Shown here: positions 63,623 to 64,000 of the stretch, piece after piece | How the letters are laid out: each line of letters starts with the position of its first letter | Position numbering within the stretch: position 1 is the stretch's first letter | DNA from: Blastococcus sp. TBT05-19 | Lineage (GTDB): Bacteria > Actinomycetota > Actinomycetes > Mycobacteriales > Geodermatophilaceae | Reading direction: 5' to 3' | Assembly: GCF_003319095.1 (NCBI RefSeq) | Contig: NZ_QOHI01000003.1 | Span: 62,001-126,000 of the forward strand | DNA: 64,000 nt | The notes under the pieces: generated by a model | The model's input: only the letters and a program-made list of their open reading frames with translations | The model's database searches: none | What the model was told of the DNA's origin: nothing | Translations under genes and position numbers: made by a program

Positions 63623-64000
63623 ACCCCGACGTCGTGATCGGCACCGGCGAGGCCGTCGTCTTCTGGATCCTCGGCCCGGTGGCGCTGGCCGGGGCGCTCG
63701 GCATGGTGTTCAGCCGCAACGCGGTGCACTCCGCGCTCTGGCTGGTCAACACCATGCTGGCGCTCGGCGTCTTCTACGTCGTGCAGTCCGCGCCGTTCCT
63801 CGGTGCCGTGCAGATCATCGTCTACACCGGCGCGATCATGATCCTGTTCCTCTTCGTGCTCATGCTGGTCGGGCGCGACTCGTCGGACTCGGTCGTGGAG
63901 ACCCTGCGCGGGCAGCGCATCGCCGCCACGCTGCTCGGCATCGGCTTCGCCGGGCTGGTCGGCGCCGGGATCGCCCGGGCCACCCAGGACCTCCCGGTCG
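63619..64000 (+). CDS. nuoJ: NADH-quinone oxidoreductase subunit J (3' truncated by window edge)
   Basis: The visible 127 residues have helices at ~res 13-30, 35-55, 60-82 and 100-118. [27 protein letters not shown] is the conserved helix 3 with the pi-bulge region. The gene continues past base 64000; nuoK to nuoN presumably follow. Confidence 0.93.
   Translation, partial: MNPDVVIGTGEAVVFWILGPVALAGALGMVFSRNAVHSALWLVNTMLALGVFYVVQSAPFLGAVQIIVYTGAIMILFLFVLMLVGRDSSDSVVETLRGQRIAATLLGIGFAGLVGAGIARATQDLPV

Overview
This is a 64 kb stretch of high-GC chromosome from an actinobacterium. Evidence is the base composition, frequent GTG starts, mycothiol (mshA), SenX3-RegX3, a BldN-type sigma factor, an AURKAIC-type micro ribosomal protein (bS22), a fused HemD and menaquinone synthesis. 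The gene order follows, by recollection, the Mycobacterium tuberculosis interval of about Rv0474 to Rv0561. A member of the Geodermatophilaceae (Blastococcus, Geodermatophilus, Modestobacter) is my best guess; that placement is inference. No tRNA, rRNA, CRISPR array, insertion sequence or prophage is visible. It looks like a core chromosomal segment.

Layout. 1-5.6 kb: end of an asparaginase, XRE regulator, HbhA-like protein, DUF2516 and PspC proteins, two SAM-dependent enzymes, murB. 5.6-12.1 kb: SDR, mshA-ybjN-MFS operon, alpha-oxoamine synthase, phosphoglycerate mutase. 12.1-15 kb: phosphate regulation (phoU divergent from senX3-regX3 across a PHO-box-like array). 15-25.5 kb: small conserved genes, GlxA-type regulator, ppx, a shortened proline-dehydrogenase-like gene coupled to proC, BldC-like regulator, bS22, epimerase, acyltransferase, HAD phosphatase. 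25.5-27.6 kb: BldN-like sigma factor with a DUF5667 membrane partner. 27.8-42 kb: acyl-CoA-synthetase-like gene, glutaredoxin, then rex-hemA-hemC-hemD-hemB-hemL and the cytochrome c maturation genes tlpA-ccdA-resB-ccsB in one tightly coupled run. 43.4-53.5 kb: menaquinone genes menA, E, C, D, F, G and a menJ-like reductase. 53.6-64 kb: the nuo (complex I) operon, nuoA to a truncated nuoJ.

Functional logic. Haem, cytochrome c, menaquinone and NADH dehydrogenase genes sit together, so much of the window builds one respiratory chain. Two Rex-operator-like sites tie it to NADH/NAD+ redox state: an imperfect one before rex and a perfect one just downstream of a predicted promoter for the menJ-like gene that precedes nuo.

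The least explained features are: a roughly 100-bp structured repeat present twice with a covarying hairpin (12.1 and 22.2 kb); a 20-bp-stem palindrome after murB; a duplicated TGCTAGC motif over the first promoter; and many leaderless starts with a -10 box 6-8 nt before the start codon.
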